NCBI GenBank assembly: GCA_039090855.1
Contig: CM077022.1
Location: 74,238,971-74,302,970 of the forward strand
DNA from: Macrothele yani
Lineage: Eukaryota; Arthropoda; Arachnida; Araneae; Macrothelidae
DNA length: 64,000 bases
Direction: 5' to 3'
Part shown: one piece after another, positions 45,167 through 55,607 of the stretch
Layout of the letters: every line of letters starts with the position of its first letter
Numbering within the stretch: position 1 is the stretch's first letter
Notes under the pieces: generated by a model
The model's input: only the letters and a program-made list of their open reading frames with translations
What the model was told of the DNA's origin: nothing
The model's database searches: none
Position numbers and translations under genes: made by a program

Positions 45167-45612
45167 TTAAGGTGGTTCCACCTGAAATCTCTGCCTTATG
45201 TTTTCAATGGTAAAACTTCTTTACATATTTTCTTCGCAATTATTGTATTCCCAAGGATGGAAATTTGCACATCGATAAAACCAACTTTAAGTTATAGCAC
45301 GGGATACTTAATACTTACTAAAACATAACCATAATTATATTAAAAATAAATCATTGTTCTTTGAGTAATGTTCAGACCTGTTAATAGATGGCGCGACCAG
45401 TACATTGATGACGTCAGTAGACAAACAAATGTTTAATTGCTTAGTTATGGTTATGTTTTAGAAAGTATTAAGTATCCCATGCTGTAACTTAAAGTTAGTT
45501 TTATCGATGTGCAAATTTTCATCCTTGGGAATACATTAATTGCGAAGAAAATATGTAAAGAAGTTTTACCATTGGAAACATATGGCAGATATTTCAGGTG
45601 GAACCACCTTAA
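45167..45612. mobile_element. TTAA-flanked MITE with ~165-bp inverted arms (piggyBac-like)
   Basis: The left arm starts TTAA-GGTGGTTCCACCTG and the right arm ends CAGGTGGAACCACC-TTAA. Arms 45171-45335 and about 45440-45608 are ~90% alike by eye, around a ~105-bp centre. TTAA flanks are the piggyBac target, but TTAA also sits inside the palindrome, so assignment to piggyBac is inference. No protein is encoded. Confidence 0.82.
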
Positions 45613-46098
45613 CAACAGCCATGAGCCGCAACTCGTCGGGTTATAAGAAATCGTCAATCCCTAAAAAAGAGTATTGTTTCCACGGAAGGCAGACACCCAA
45701 TACCGTAAGACAAAATATGTGTAGCTTGCTTGTCTTGTAACCACAACTCGTCGGGTTATAAGACAAGCACAATACTCATGCCTCATCCGTACTCGACCTC
45801 GAAAAGTGAGGCTGTCTGGTGACCTCACTCCTCATTTCCTGTCCATTGCGTATAATATTGTTTTCTATATAGAAACCTGATTGACACTTTGCAAAGGATC
45901 ATGAAGAACAAACTGGCTATAAAATTGCAAATGAGGAATCACGTACCTGGCTCGAAAGGAAAGTATAAAGTACGACTGCAGAGTCACGTGATTTCAAGAG
46001 CATTTATATCCCCGGAACGTCACGCTCAATTCATCTGTTGCTCAGTATATGGAGCTTTTATGTAGCTCTTGCAAAAGGTCCGAAGTACGACTATAGCA
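45613..46098. other. Non-coding stretch
   Basis: A repeated ACAACTCGTCGGGTTATAAG-like block at 45628 and 45746 recalls the SINE-A tail, but is not a clear copy. Confidence 0.5.
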
Positions 46099-46107
46099 CC
46101 ATATCTT

Positions 46108-46276
46108 CTTTTTTTTTTTTTTTTTTTTTGATTGGAGGTTTAACGACCACCGTGAGTAACTCAGTGGGCTATAAGTAGTTGCCCGTCCCTATTTTAGGGT
46201 CACTGATTCCAGGGAAGAGAGAGAGTCAGTGCCGTAATACAAACACGACATCCATGCTCCACGGGGATTCGAACCC
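46108..46276 (-). mobile_element. SINE-A copy, 5' truncated
   Basis: Poly(T) then AGGTTTAACGACCACCGTGA (complement of the SINE-A end) running to GGGGATTCGAACCCC (B box). Target duplication CCATATCTT (46099-46107, 46277-46285). Confidence 0.92.
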
Positions 46277-46386
46277 CCATATCTTATTGCGTAATGCACA
46301 ACTAAGCTGTTGCCTCTTACGTGAAACCTGCCACAGAAACTGTGGCAGGCTTATACGCTAAACGCTAATCAGAAACTGTGGCAGGC

Positions 46387-46455
46387 TAATACGCTAAACG
46401 CTAATCTTGCCTGCCACAGAAACTGTGGCAGGCAAGATTAGCGTTTAGCGTATTA
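46387..46455. repeat. Perfect 33-bp inverted repeat, 3-nt loop
   Basis: Arms 46387-46419 and 46423-46455 (TAATACGCTAAACGCTAATC...) mirror exactly around AAA. Preceded by partial direct copies of one arm (46335-46400: AGAAACTGTGGCAGGCT(T/A)ATACG), so three related half-units occur. Confidence 0.95.
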
Positions 46456-46518
46456 CATACACTGTAAAAAATAAATGGTGTGAATTCGCGGAAAATTTCT
46501 GAAAATAACGTGCAGCAA

Positions 46519-46585
46519 ATTTGCCGGGGCCGCCCCGCCCCGATAACGCCGTGGTCTAAGCGATGGCTTCTGATCATTTGCCCGG
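46519..46585 (+). mobile_element. SINE-A head fragment
   Basis: GTGGTCTAAGCGATGGCTTC then TGATCATTTGCCCGG resembles the SINE-A 5' part (GTGGTCTAAGGCGCTGGCCT, TGATCATTCGTCC). Confidence 0.65.
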
Positions 46586-46604
46586 AAAAGGGTTGTGTCG
46601 TGGA

Positions 46605-47300
46605 AGATCCGGACATGACACTTCCGTACAATGAAAATTTTGTTTCAGATCCGTACAAGCAAGCATTCCTCCACTGCGTCACCCAAATGGGAGAAGGAGG
46701 CAAACTGATCGTATGTCACTTCCGTACAATGAAAATTTTGTGTCAGATCCGTACAAGCAAGCATTCCTCTACAGCGTCCCCCAAATGGGAGGAGGCAAAC
46801 TGATCGTGTGTCACTTCCGTACAAAGGGTCCGGCTAATCCTTTAGCCAGGGTATAAGGAGGCAAATTGATCGTGTGTCACTTCCGTAAGGGCCGCGGGTG
46901 GCCTAGTGGGCAACGTTCGTGACTGCCGTGGGAAGGGCCTCAGGTTCGATCCCAGGCAGGTACGAACGCTCGATCCACTAAATACCTGCCGTGCGTCGGA
47001 TGGGCACGTTAAGCCGTCGGACCTCGGGTACTTCCCCCCCCCCCCGATAATAAATAAGGGCGTCTTCCTCCCCCTTTCCACTTCGCTTCCGTGTCACTTT
47101 TCTATGGGGCACTCTAGTCCAAATCTCCTAGTTTCCTATTTCTAAGGGTTGTTTAAGACCTGGGGTCAGACACCCCCTTCCTAAAACCCTCTACATATGA
47201 TCATCATGTCACTTCCGTACAAAGGGTCCCGCTAATCTTTTAGCCAGGGTAAAAGGAGGCAAACTGATAATAGATGGCGTGTGTTACTTACGTACAAAGG
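46605..47300 (+). repeat. Degenerate tandem repeat, ~95-bp unit, split by SINE-C
   Basis: CACTTCCGTACAA recurs at 46619, 46717 and 46812 (periods 98 and 95), then at 46878 and 47209 (duplicated by the SINE insertion), with a last form near 47282. Inner blocks ATTTTGT(T/G)TCAGATCCGTA and GGAGGCAAACTGAT are shared. A partial inverted relative lies at 47930-48000. Confidence 0.85.
46888..47206 (+). mobile_element. SINE-C, full-length copy
   Basis: The head GGGCCGCGGGTGGCCTAGTG (A box) and GGTTCGATCCCAGG (B box) are followed by a ~240-bp body. Target duplication TGTCACTTCCGTA (13 bp; 46875-46887 and 47207-47219). Matches the copy at 23881-24165. Confidence 0.93.
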
Positions 47301-48009
47301 GTGAGATTCAATATTTTGTTAGTTTGTTCTTTTAAAATTATGCAGCACAGTGCTCTTACTGCATCTGGAGATTTTATTTAAACAAAATGGATCTTGTAGT
47401 GTTGTCTGAAACGTCAAAAGAAAAGCCTTCTGCTGTCTTCAATGATTTTCGATACAGCCAACATCGTAAAAATTTATTTTTCACATATTTCATCATATTA
47501 AAAAAAAAAATTCAGCACCCCCTCAATATGAAATCGTGGACAAACTCAGAATATATTCCTTTACATTGCCGTTGTTATTAACAGGGAAAACGTGATGAAC
47601 CATATCTCCATGGTTTCCATATATTTCAACAACTGGCCAATAGCCCACTGCACAAAATGAAGGCATTTTTGTTAATTTAAATAAATAGAAATAACAGAAG
47701 TTATTCACAAAGAAATGGGAGCAAAAAATATTCCGTTTTCAGGTTTACTGCCAAAAGATTAGCAACTGAGGCTTAAAATACTCGTCCTAGAACAAAGGAA
47801 TGAACCAGCCCTTCTCTTTCTAAAGTCCTGGTTCACACAAACGGCGCAATGGCAAAGATGATCCACAGGCATCTTTTGGGTATGAGAAAGTTAAATTCCT
47901 TTTTGTACGGAACTGACACAAAAATGGTATTAGCATTACATCTGTACGGAAGTGACACTGAAATTTCGATGTACGGAAGGGCCATGTCCGGATCTGCCAG
48001 TAAACCGAA
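47301..48009. other. Non-coding stretch
   Basis: No gene. 47930-48000 is an inverted relative of the 46605 repeat. Confidence 0.5.
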
Positions 48010-48168
48010 AAGGGTCCGGGTTCGAATCTCAGTGAGGCATGGATGTTGTGTTTGTCTTACGGCACTGGCTCTCTCCCTTCCCTGGAACCAGTGACCCTAA
48101 ATTAGGGACGGGCGACTGCTTATAGCCCTTTCAGTTGCTCACGGTGGTCGTTAAACCTACAATCTAAA
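48010..48168 (+). mobile_element. SINE-A copy, 5' truncated
   Basis: From AGGGTCCGGGTTCGAATCTC (B box) through GGCATGGATGTTGTGTTTGT to GGTGGTCGTTAAACCTA and an A-rich tail. Confidence 0.92.
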
Positions 48169-48654
48169 AAAAAAATTGACGGGAAGGGAAGTGACCATCT
48201 TTTGACGAAATTTCCGTTTTTAAAAGTGCCCGCGTAGGTGGCGGGGATCGAACTCAGTCTCTTACTTGAACAAATCATTATTATTTATTTAAATTGTTTT
48301 CAGGGGTAACACAGGATACCAGCACGCTTCGCTCCTGCCCTCAATACGTCTCACACCTTGTTTAAATCCATTTCGGCTAGACCTCACTGACCACCAGTGT
48401 TACCACAAGGTACGAAACTCGTGTGAGTTCCGGCATGAAGTTACCGTTGGAAACTATAATGAGCGATAACCAAAAATGTACATAAAACGCGGTAACCATA
48501 AATGGAAAGTTAAGTAGACAATAACGTCACAGGTGTTTTGAAAGTAAAAAGGCTTCGCAAGGAGTGTCTGGTGCTGTTGGATGTGGAAGAGAAGAAGAAG
48601 GGATTGAAATTTCAGAATGATTGGACAATCATCGTTAGTGTAAGGATCCAAGAA

Positions 48655-49229
48655 AAAGTTAGTGAAATCATGCAATGCATTGATTATGATACGGTTTCCA
48701 ACATACCAGAAAGCATTACTCAAGTTATGAGGATAATGGCTGTGGAATAAATCTTGCTCCTGTGTCCTGACCTTTTATCCCATTTCGATGATATTCAACA
48801 GAACCGGTTCAGTATACCTCCGGAGCAACATACTAAAGTTTTGTCGTAATAGAAGCATTTTTACGTAAGTTATGAGGCATATGGGCAATAGAATAGATTC
48901 TCCTCCTGTGTCCTGACGTTTGGTCCCATTTCGCCCATTTTCAATAGGGTTCACCTCCAGGTGGTCCCCTACCACATATTAAAATTTAATCGAAATCGAA
49001 CCGTTTTCACTCACGTTATGACGTATAAGGGCAATGGAATGGATCCCGCTCCTATCTCCTGACCTTTGAACCCATTTCACCCTTTTTCAATAGGGTTCGT
49101 CCCCAGGTGGTCCCCTGCTACCTACTGAAATGTCATCGAAATCGAACCATTTTTACGCGAGTTATCGTGCGGACGGACAAAGCTGGAGCATATACGCTTC
49201 TTCAACCTACGGTTGGAAAGCGTAAAAAA
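48655..49229 (-). mobile_element. Minisatellite-carrying mobile repeat, inverted second copy
   Basis: The reverse complement of the 10002-11180 element, with about three 146-bp units instead of seven. The single-copy ends (GGAAAGCGTAAAAAA at 49229 side; TGGTATGTTGGAAACCGTAT at the other) match. Array blocks GGGTTC(A/G)(C/T)C and TTTCGATGATATTCAAC are present. The 48655 boundary is approximate. Confidence 0.78.
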
Positions 49230-49333
49230 CGACTGAAACACCATGGAAAGCAGGTAAAGGAGATAAGGGAAGCTTGTCACTGATGAAAAATACGTAATTT
49301 TTCTTTTCCAAACTAATTTAGACCGCTGCTCGT

Positions 49334-49907
49334 CAGTGGTGTTGATCATAATTTGAAAAACAAAGGATCTTTCGGAGTTCGGTAAAGAGCTTATTGCTGG
49401 TGCACGTCTGGCTGGAGCGACGATTTTGAAAACAGACTGGTTTCTCAAAAGGTGAGATATCCCCGATCTTTGAGCAGTGGAAAAATACCCCACATAAATA
49501 AAAAGTCAAAATAGCAAGATGGACGTGACTGGAAACAATATTTAGATAATCCTTGGAGGGCACCCGATCAGTTCCAATCCTCTTCAATTCTCGGCGCATA
49601 ATTCGCTGAGATATGGGTCGGAACAGATTTCACTGAATGCTACGGTCAATTGCTGCACAGAAGAAGTTCTGTTTCTCCTTAAAAGATTTCTCAGACAACG
49701 ACGATCTCGTTCCTGACAGATTGTCGTTCCGCCTCTTCAGACAAGAAATGTGGGTTGTTTTTCCACCGATTAAAGACTTGAGATATCTCACCTGTTGAGA
49801 AACCAGCCTGTTTTCAAAATCGTCGGTCCAGCCAGACGGGCACCGACAGTAAGTCCTTTATCAAACTTTGAAAGATCCTTTGTTTTTCAAATTGTGCTCA
49901 ACACTAT
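49334..49907 (-). mobile_element. Non-autonomous Tc1-type element with ~155-bp TIRs
   Basis: ATTTGAAAAACAAAGGATCT and GACGATTTTGAAAACAG, GGTTTCTCAA(A/C)AGGTGAGA occur inverted at both ends, giving ~155-bp arms. Inside, reverse-strand remnants include SQRIMRRELKRIG (second HTH) and VPSKDYLNIVSSHVHLA (a later Tc1 block), so the middle of the gene is deleted. The outermost bases are uncertain. Confidence 0.8.
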
Positions 49908-50324
49908 CGAAGAACACCAGCCTTAAATAGTTGCCTAGATCACGTGGCGACGCACCTTTTGCATATACGCTGCGTAAAAGACGTTTACGTACATCTGTAT
50001 AAAGGTTTCTAGTTCAGTGGACGGTGTGTGAAGAATATCAGCTGCAGAAACAATTTGGCACTTGCCGAATCTTCTGAATTTCCCACCCTGCTCAAAGGGT
50101 TGCACTCAAAATAACTTTTCCATTCTTCCCTCAACGACGTGCAGTTGATGGATCCATCTTTGGGTAAAGGTTTCAGTTTATGTCCTCACTGAGAATGCAC
50201 ACCTTTTTTTTATATTTTCCCTTCAAGGAAGATAGGAATATTGCTTTTCAAAAATGCTCCGCGCTCTAAATGCAGCTCATCCACATCGGGCTGTTTCGGG
50301 GATTTCCTCCATCTTTGTTTTTAG
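49908..50324. other. Non-coding stretch
   Basis: Nothing recognised. Confidence 0.5.
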
Positions 50325-50530
50325 TTTGGGAGTTTAACGACCATCGTGAACAACTCAATGGGTTATAAGCAGGCTCCCATCCCTAATTTAGGGCTACTGG
50401 TTCCAGGGAAGGGAGGAAGAAAGTTCCGTTAAACAAACACCCTATCCATGTCTTACCCGGTATTCAAGCCATGGCCTATCTATGACGAATAATTAAAAGC
50501 CAATACTCCATACCACTCGGCCACCAAGGA
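50325..50530 (-). mobile_element. SINE-A copy, diverged
   Basis: GGAGTTTAACGACCATCGTG, CTCAATGGGTTATAAGCAGG and CTAATTTAGGGCTACTGGTT mark the SINE-A 3' body in reverse. The head ends CACTCGGCCACC. Confidence 0.85.
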
Positions 50531-50770
50531 GCCTCTCGTAGTTTTCATCCGTCCCAAGTAGAAAGACTGACGTCACTAGTGAATCGTAGGTTTTGAAATT
50601 AACTCCATTCACAGAAGTTCCTCATTGCAGGACTGCAATAATGCTTCCATTTAGTTGTTTTCAGCTTAATAAAATTAGTGATGTTTTGGCCTTTAAATAT
50701 GCAATGTAAATTTTGTATGTTCTTTGCTTCTTTAATGAATTCATGAATTTTCTGCTGTGGGAATAATATA

Positions 50771-51985
50771 CACTGAAGAGCAATTGAATTAGAGACAGCT
50801 GGCGTTATGCAAATGTGGCGCTGTGGGCGGCCCTGTAAACGGAAACGACATGACGTATGCAGCGATCCGACAATATAAAGAGTGATGCGACGGGAATCAG
50901 TAAGAGTCGGACGCAGTATGGGTAAGACGAAGGATCTAAGCGCATTTGATCGTGGGCAAATTGTCGGGGCCCGAAGTATGGGTCACTCCATCTCGGAAAT
51001 CGTGCAGGCACTGGGATTTTCACGAGCCACTGTGTCACGGGTGCACCGTGAGTACATCGAATCCGGTAAAACCATCCCTGCAAGGGCCAACTGCCGTGGA
51101 CAACAGCGTGTGAATGAGCGGGGTCAGTCATCGTCGGCTAGCTCGCATTCTGACAGCGTCCAGACGGGCCACAGGTCAAGAAATCATTCGGCAATTTAAC
51201 GCTGGTGCACAAAAACGTGTAAGCAGCCACACCATCCAGAACCATCTCCCCGCTATGGGGTACAGAAGCCATCGTCCCTCGAGGGTACCACTGCTGACCG
51301 CACATCACAGGGTGCAAAGATTAGCATGGGCGCGGGAACTTCGCCACTGGACCCTAGACATGTGGGAAAATGTTGCCTGGACTGATGAGTCGAGATTCAC
51401 GTTAAGACATGCGAATGGCAGGATACGAGTACGGCGCAAACCACATGAAGCGATGGATCCTTCTTGCCAGCAGGGTGCTCTTCAAGCTGGTGGGGGTGGC
51501 ATTCTTGTCTGGGGACTGTTTACGTGAACTGAAATGGGACCCCTGGTACGTGTGACATCGTCTCTCACAGGTCAACGTTACCGGGATATCTTGGACGACG
51601 ATTTGCTCCCGTTTGTGCGTCTTCAACATCCCACGGAGGACCTCATCCTGCAACAAGACAATGCACCGTGCCATCTCTCCCGAATTGTATCCGAATGGTT
51701 GGATGAACACTCCACCACCCACGTGACCTCGCTTCCTTGGCCAGTTAGGTCACCTGACCTCAGTCCCATCGAGCACATCTGTGATGCGATCGAGAGAGAT
51801 GACCCCCCTCCATGAAATCTTCGTGAACTGTGGGAGCTTGTTCAGGGGTCGTGGATCCGTATGGGCTCCCAACGATTCCGGTGTCTTGTCGAGTCCATGC
51901 CGAGACGAATCGCCGCCGTCATCAGGGCGAAAAATGGTTCTACACGTTACTAGGCAGGTATCTTTAATTCAATTGCTCTTCAGTG
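50771..51985 (+). mobile_element. Tc1-type element, full length
   Basis: TIR CACTGAAGAGCAATTGAATT is mirrored at the right end (AATTCAATTGCTCTTCAGTG). TA precedes the left end; the right flank reads TGTA. Length 1215 bp. Confidence 0.94.
50918..51953 (+). pseudogene. Tc1-type transposase, lightly damaged
   Basis: It starts MGKTKDLSAFDRGQIVGARS; HTH-1 ends LGFSRATVSRVHREYIESGK. A frameshift lies near 51110. The second part has YRSHRPSRVPLLTAHHRVQR, VAWTDESRFTLRHANGRIRV (D1), a stop after WGLFT, LILQQDNAPCHLSRIVSEWL (D2) and WPVRSPDLSPIEHICDAIER (E). A second frameshift precedes NLRELWELVQ. It ends IAAVIRAKNGSTRY, stop 51953. All three catalytic residues are present, with about three lesions in total. 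Confidence 0.93.
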
Positions 51986-52247
51986 TGTAATCTAAGTAAG
52001 TCACTTGTAACGTTTAACCAATGCCTTATAATTCTGGAAGAACTGATCAAAAATACCAGGAACTTAAATTGTTAAATTCCTCATTTACAAGACTTTATTT
52101 ACCAACACTGTTGTCTTATTCTTCGTCCCTCTCCTTCTCTATGAACAAAACGAATTCCTTGACAGTCAAAAAATCTTTGATACTTGTACGAGACATTTCT
52201 TCGTATTTCTCGATGTCATCAGCATTCTTCAAATTTCGATTATATTT

Positions 52248-52440
52248 TCATTTGGAAGTTAAATGATTACCATGAGCAGCTCAATGGACTATAAGCAGTC
52301 GTCCTACCCGAATTCGGGACCCCTGATTCCGGGATTGCCGAACCATGCTTTAGCTGGGGTTCGGGCCCAATCTGAAGAACGCTCAGATGGCCAGAGTTTA
52401 GACAGCTGCGCCACCCGGGCGGCTATAATGCCGTCATCCA
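52248..52440 (-). mobile_element. SINE-A-related copy, diverged
   Basis: GAAGTTAAATGATTACCATG, CTCAATGGACTATAAGCAGT and the complement of a tRNA-like head (CAGCTGCGCCACCCGGGCGG). Confidence 0.72.
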
Positions 52441-52572
52441 CATGTTGTATTTGGATATCTGCGCTTGTGGCTCGTCATGAAAGTTGATCACGATCTGACA
52501 GTCTCACCCGTATTATGTATTAGGTTGTTCTGCAGCCCCGGTGACGCTGTGGTCTAAGTGCTGGCTTCCGAC

Positions 52573-53076
52573 TGTAACGTACCAGGAGATGTGACGTACC
52601 TGCCAGAAGGACGCACACGACAAAAAGGCAGATAGGAATCAGAAAAAACGTCCGCGTAGCTCAATTGGTAGAGTGACTTGTTCCGGAATAAGGGGATCCG
52701 GGTTCGAATCCTGGCGTGGACAGAAATGACGGAGAAATTCACTTCGTTATAATGGCGCCCGAACTATCCGGATGACCCGACCGTTCAAAATCTCGCAATG
52801 GTGTGATGTTATTTCCACACCGCGAGATAGGAAAAATAAGAGAACCTCTTCTCCAGCACTTCGAAAAAAAAAATAAAAAAAAAATAAGGGGGGATGATGT
52901 AACGTACCAGGAGATGTGACGTACCTGCCAGAAGGACGCACACGACATAAAGGCAGATAGGAATCAGAAAAAACGTCCGCGTAGCTCAATTGGTAGAGTG
53001 ACTTGTTCCGGAATAAGGGGATCCGGGTTCGAATCCTGGCGTGGACAGAAATGACGGAGAAATTCACTTCGTTATA
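52573..53076 (+). mobile_element. tRNA-LTR TRIM, copy C (subfamily 1, youngest)
   Basis: LTRs 52573-52751 and 52898-53076 (179 bp each) differ at one position by eye. Target duplication CGAC (52569-52572, 53077-53080). PBS TGGCGCCCGAAC at 52753. The purine tract ends AAAATAAGGGGGGATGA. The internal part is only 146 bp and non-coding. Both LTRs share private variants (GAGTGACTTGTTCC, GGCGTGGACAG) against copies A, B and D, as expected when both LTRs derive from one template. Confidence 0.96.
52650..52721 (+). promoter_or_regulatory. tRNA-like Pol III promoter cassette in the TRIM 5' LTR (repeated at 52975-53046)
   Basis: The 72-nt cassette folds as a tRNA: acceptor GTCCGCG/CGTGGAC (7 bp), D-arm GCTC AATTGGTA GAGT, T-arm CCGGG TTCGAAT CCTGG. 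A box TAGCTCAATTGG (52657-52668) and B box GGTTCGAATCC (52701-52711) fit the Pol III consensus. The anticodon arm CTTGT TCCGGA ATAAG pairs but has a 6-nt loop, so it is tRNA-like rather than a functional tRNA. In copy D the arm is CTTAT/ATGAG, still paired. Equivalent cassettes: 21478-21549, 21782-21853, 30697-30768(-), 31005-31076(-), 58713-58784, 59039-59110. Confidence 0.85.
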
Positions 53077-53212
53077 CGACCTTTTTGTTCGAGGGTGTCC
53101 AAGATGAGGCATGGTGTGCGCTTGCCTCACGGCTCTCGTTCGCTACAAATTAGGGACGCGTTCGCCTGCTTATAGCCCATTAATTTGCTCACGCTGGTGA
53201 TTATACCCGCAA

Positions 53213-55031
53213 ATAAATTGATTGTCCTAGTATAATCACACACATCTTAATTAGCCTGTGTACATGTTTTGAGAATGTCCTTTCTTTAAATGTTTTGCAG
53301 GCTTTTTTGTGAATAATGCGCAGTGTTGCTTTCTCTTCTTTTAAAAGACTTTGTTTGCTAGTTGCATATGGTGACTTCTCTATCAAATGCTATTTTAAAA
53401 AGTCACTGAGCAATTTCTGAAACATTTTCTCTTCGAAGTTCAGAGGTGTACATCAAATTCCAGCTTTATTCAATCGTATTTCAGCTTTATTCAATCATAT
53501 TTCCGCTTAAAATAATATTGTATAAAATCTTTCCTTTGACCATCATGTGGCTTTTCGATATTTATTTTTTTCTAAAGAACTTTCTTATTGAGTAGTTATG
53601 ATAGATCGAAGTGCGTTATTTCTCAAAAAAAGCCTGTTCCTAAAACTGGCGGATGCCTGTGTGAATTTTAGTGTATCCATCTTTACCTGGTAGACGGTAC
53701 TGAATGTTTTCTTTTCTTAGATAAAACAGAGATAACAGAAGTGAAATGCTTTCATTGTCAGAATAACGTAGTTTAGTTTTCGTAGCTGCTAGATTTCTCT
53801 TGATAACAAAGCAGTGCTTTCTGGTGAGCTGTCAGTTTGCTGTTGTAATTCTAACGCTGTTTACTGCATTTTTTGTTGTTGGTTACGAATATGCAAAATT
53901 CACATTTTCAGTTTTATTTTAGTGTCATCTGTTCCAAGAGTATTCGTGTTCGAAACTAGAAATGTGTTAATATTTGTCTCACATACTTTTACCTAAAATT
54001 GGATGTTTCCACAATTTTTAAGTGTAACGAGTATCTTTTTACTATTTTGTTGAAAATGCATTACAGTAACAAATGTATAGTGTAACAGTCAACTAAATTA
54101 TGTGCTTTTGTCCAATTGACATTTTGTTGCCGATATTTAGCGTGTAGTTCAATAAGTGTTTTGTCACAACAGATTATCGCACAGATGGACAAAGGAATGG
54201 ACCAAGGGATATTCAATCAGTAAGACGCTAGAGAGATAATTCATAAGTAGATAGATATTAGGTAGATCTATTGTTGTTAGTATAATAGAAACGTAGAGAG
54301 TAAATGCATCTCTTTAGAAAGCGTGAAATACGTAACCTAATTTTGCTTATATAACCCTGTTTTCAAAACGCCTTTGCCCAATAACGCAATATTTGTAGCC
54401 CAGTATTTTAAGGCTGTTTTATCTAATAGTAGACTATAATAAACATCACAAAAAAGTTCGTAGAGGAATCACAAGGTAACAGAAGGAACAGGTGTGAGAT
54501 GGTAGTTACGAAAATTTCTCATCTTATTGTAAGATTATTTGGAGCGTCATCAAATCGTTTTGGGTAAGTATATATGCTCTTTTTTTCCATTCGAAACTTC
54601 CTTCGTTTTTCCCAGTAGATTAGGAAGCTAGATGCACTCGAAAAACAACAGGGGAAAGGCAAACCCAAAACAGCTACACTTCGACGACACAAAGTGAAAA
54701 CAAAATGACTTACTCGATATGAAACCTGTGCGCTCTTAGCATTATTTAAGCGCAAAAATAAAGACTAAGTTAAACAAGTATTGAGACTGCGGTTGCAAAA
54801 TCTCAGCAAGGAAGACAGCTTAATTCACTTCAAAATAGATTTCTTCCGCACAGACACAGTGTTCCTGTTAATGCTAATACTGAAATCATTTCTGGAATTT
54901 AAGTTTCGAAATCGCCTACAACTAGTCTGACGCATTTTGTTTAATATTTGACACGTATCCAACTCTTCTTCGCCTTACTTGTTCTTTTCAACTTCAAAGA
55001 ACTGAAAAAAGTCCCAGAAATCTCTTCATTA
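53213..55031. other. Non-coding stretch
   Basis: AT-rich intronic sequence with no gene. A possible short spliced segment at about 54173-54220 was considered and rejected. Confidence 0.55.
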
Positions 55032-55607
55032 TGTGACGTGCCTACCCCGCAGGACGCACATGAGATAAAGGCAGATAGCAGTGCTAGTACATGAAAGTTT
55101 AGTATAGTGGATAGCACTCGGAGCTGCGGAGCCGTGGGTTCGAATTCCACCCGTAGCATTAAAATGATGGAGAAATTTACTTCGTCATATTGACGCCCGA
55201 ACTTCAAGGATGGTCTGGCTATTAAGGTTTCTCGTAGTGGTGTTATGTTCTTTCCACACCGCGAGATAGGAAAAATGAGATTCCCTTCTTCAGTGCATCG
55301 AAAAAATAAATCAGTGTGATGTTACGTTTTACACACCAAATTGTCTGGGATTTCTCAAATGCACGTTCTTCATCGGATGACTGCCTATAGCGACACATGG
55401 TCCCGGCTGACCCCGTGGGCCATGCCCCGGGCCCTCTTTCGGGGGGAGATGTGACGTGCCTGCCCCGCAGGACGCACATGAGATAAAGGCAAATAGCAGT
55501 GCGAGTACATGCCAGTGTGGTATAGTGGATAGCACTCGGAGCTCCGAAGTTGGGGGTTCGAATCCCTCCCATGGCATAAAAATGGTGGAGAAATTTACTT
55601 CGTCATC
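55032..55607 (+). mobile_element. tRNA-LTR TRIM, copy E (subfamily 2, different tRNA cassette)
   Basis: LTR-like repeats lie at 55032-55189 and 55450-55607 (158 bp). They share the subfamily-1 outer parts: TG(T)GACGT(G)CCTGCC..., GGACGCACATGAGATAAAGG, and the end GGAGAAATTTACTTCGTCAT. The PBS region is TGACGCCCGAAC at 55191. The cassette is replaced by one with A box TAGTATAGTGG (TGGTATAGTGG in the 3' LTR) and B box GGTTCGAATTCC/GGTTCGAATCCC. The two cassettes differ from each other more than in copies A-D. An extra ~120-bp GC-rich insert (55320-55440) enlarges the centre. No 4-bp duplication found. Confidence 0.8.

Larger units (their letters stand above)
52532..53212 (+). mobile_element. 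SINE-A copy interrupted by TRIM copy C
   Basis: Left part GCCCCGGTGACGCTGTGGTC then TAAGTGCTGGCTTCCGAC. After the TRIM it continues TTCGAGGGTGTCCAAGATGA then GGCATGG, TTAGGGACGC, TATAGCCCATTAATTTGCTC. The TRIM and one CGAC repeat together account for the interruption. Confidence 0.85.

Noticed and set aside
54173..54220. Possible microexon (AG before ATTATCGCACAGATGG, GTAAG after)
   Set aside because: It does not match Musashi and reaches no recognised protein; splice-like words of this quality are common by chance in AT-rich introns.
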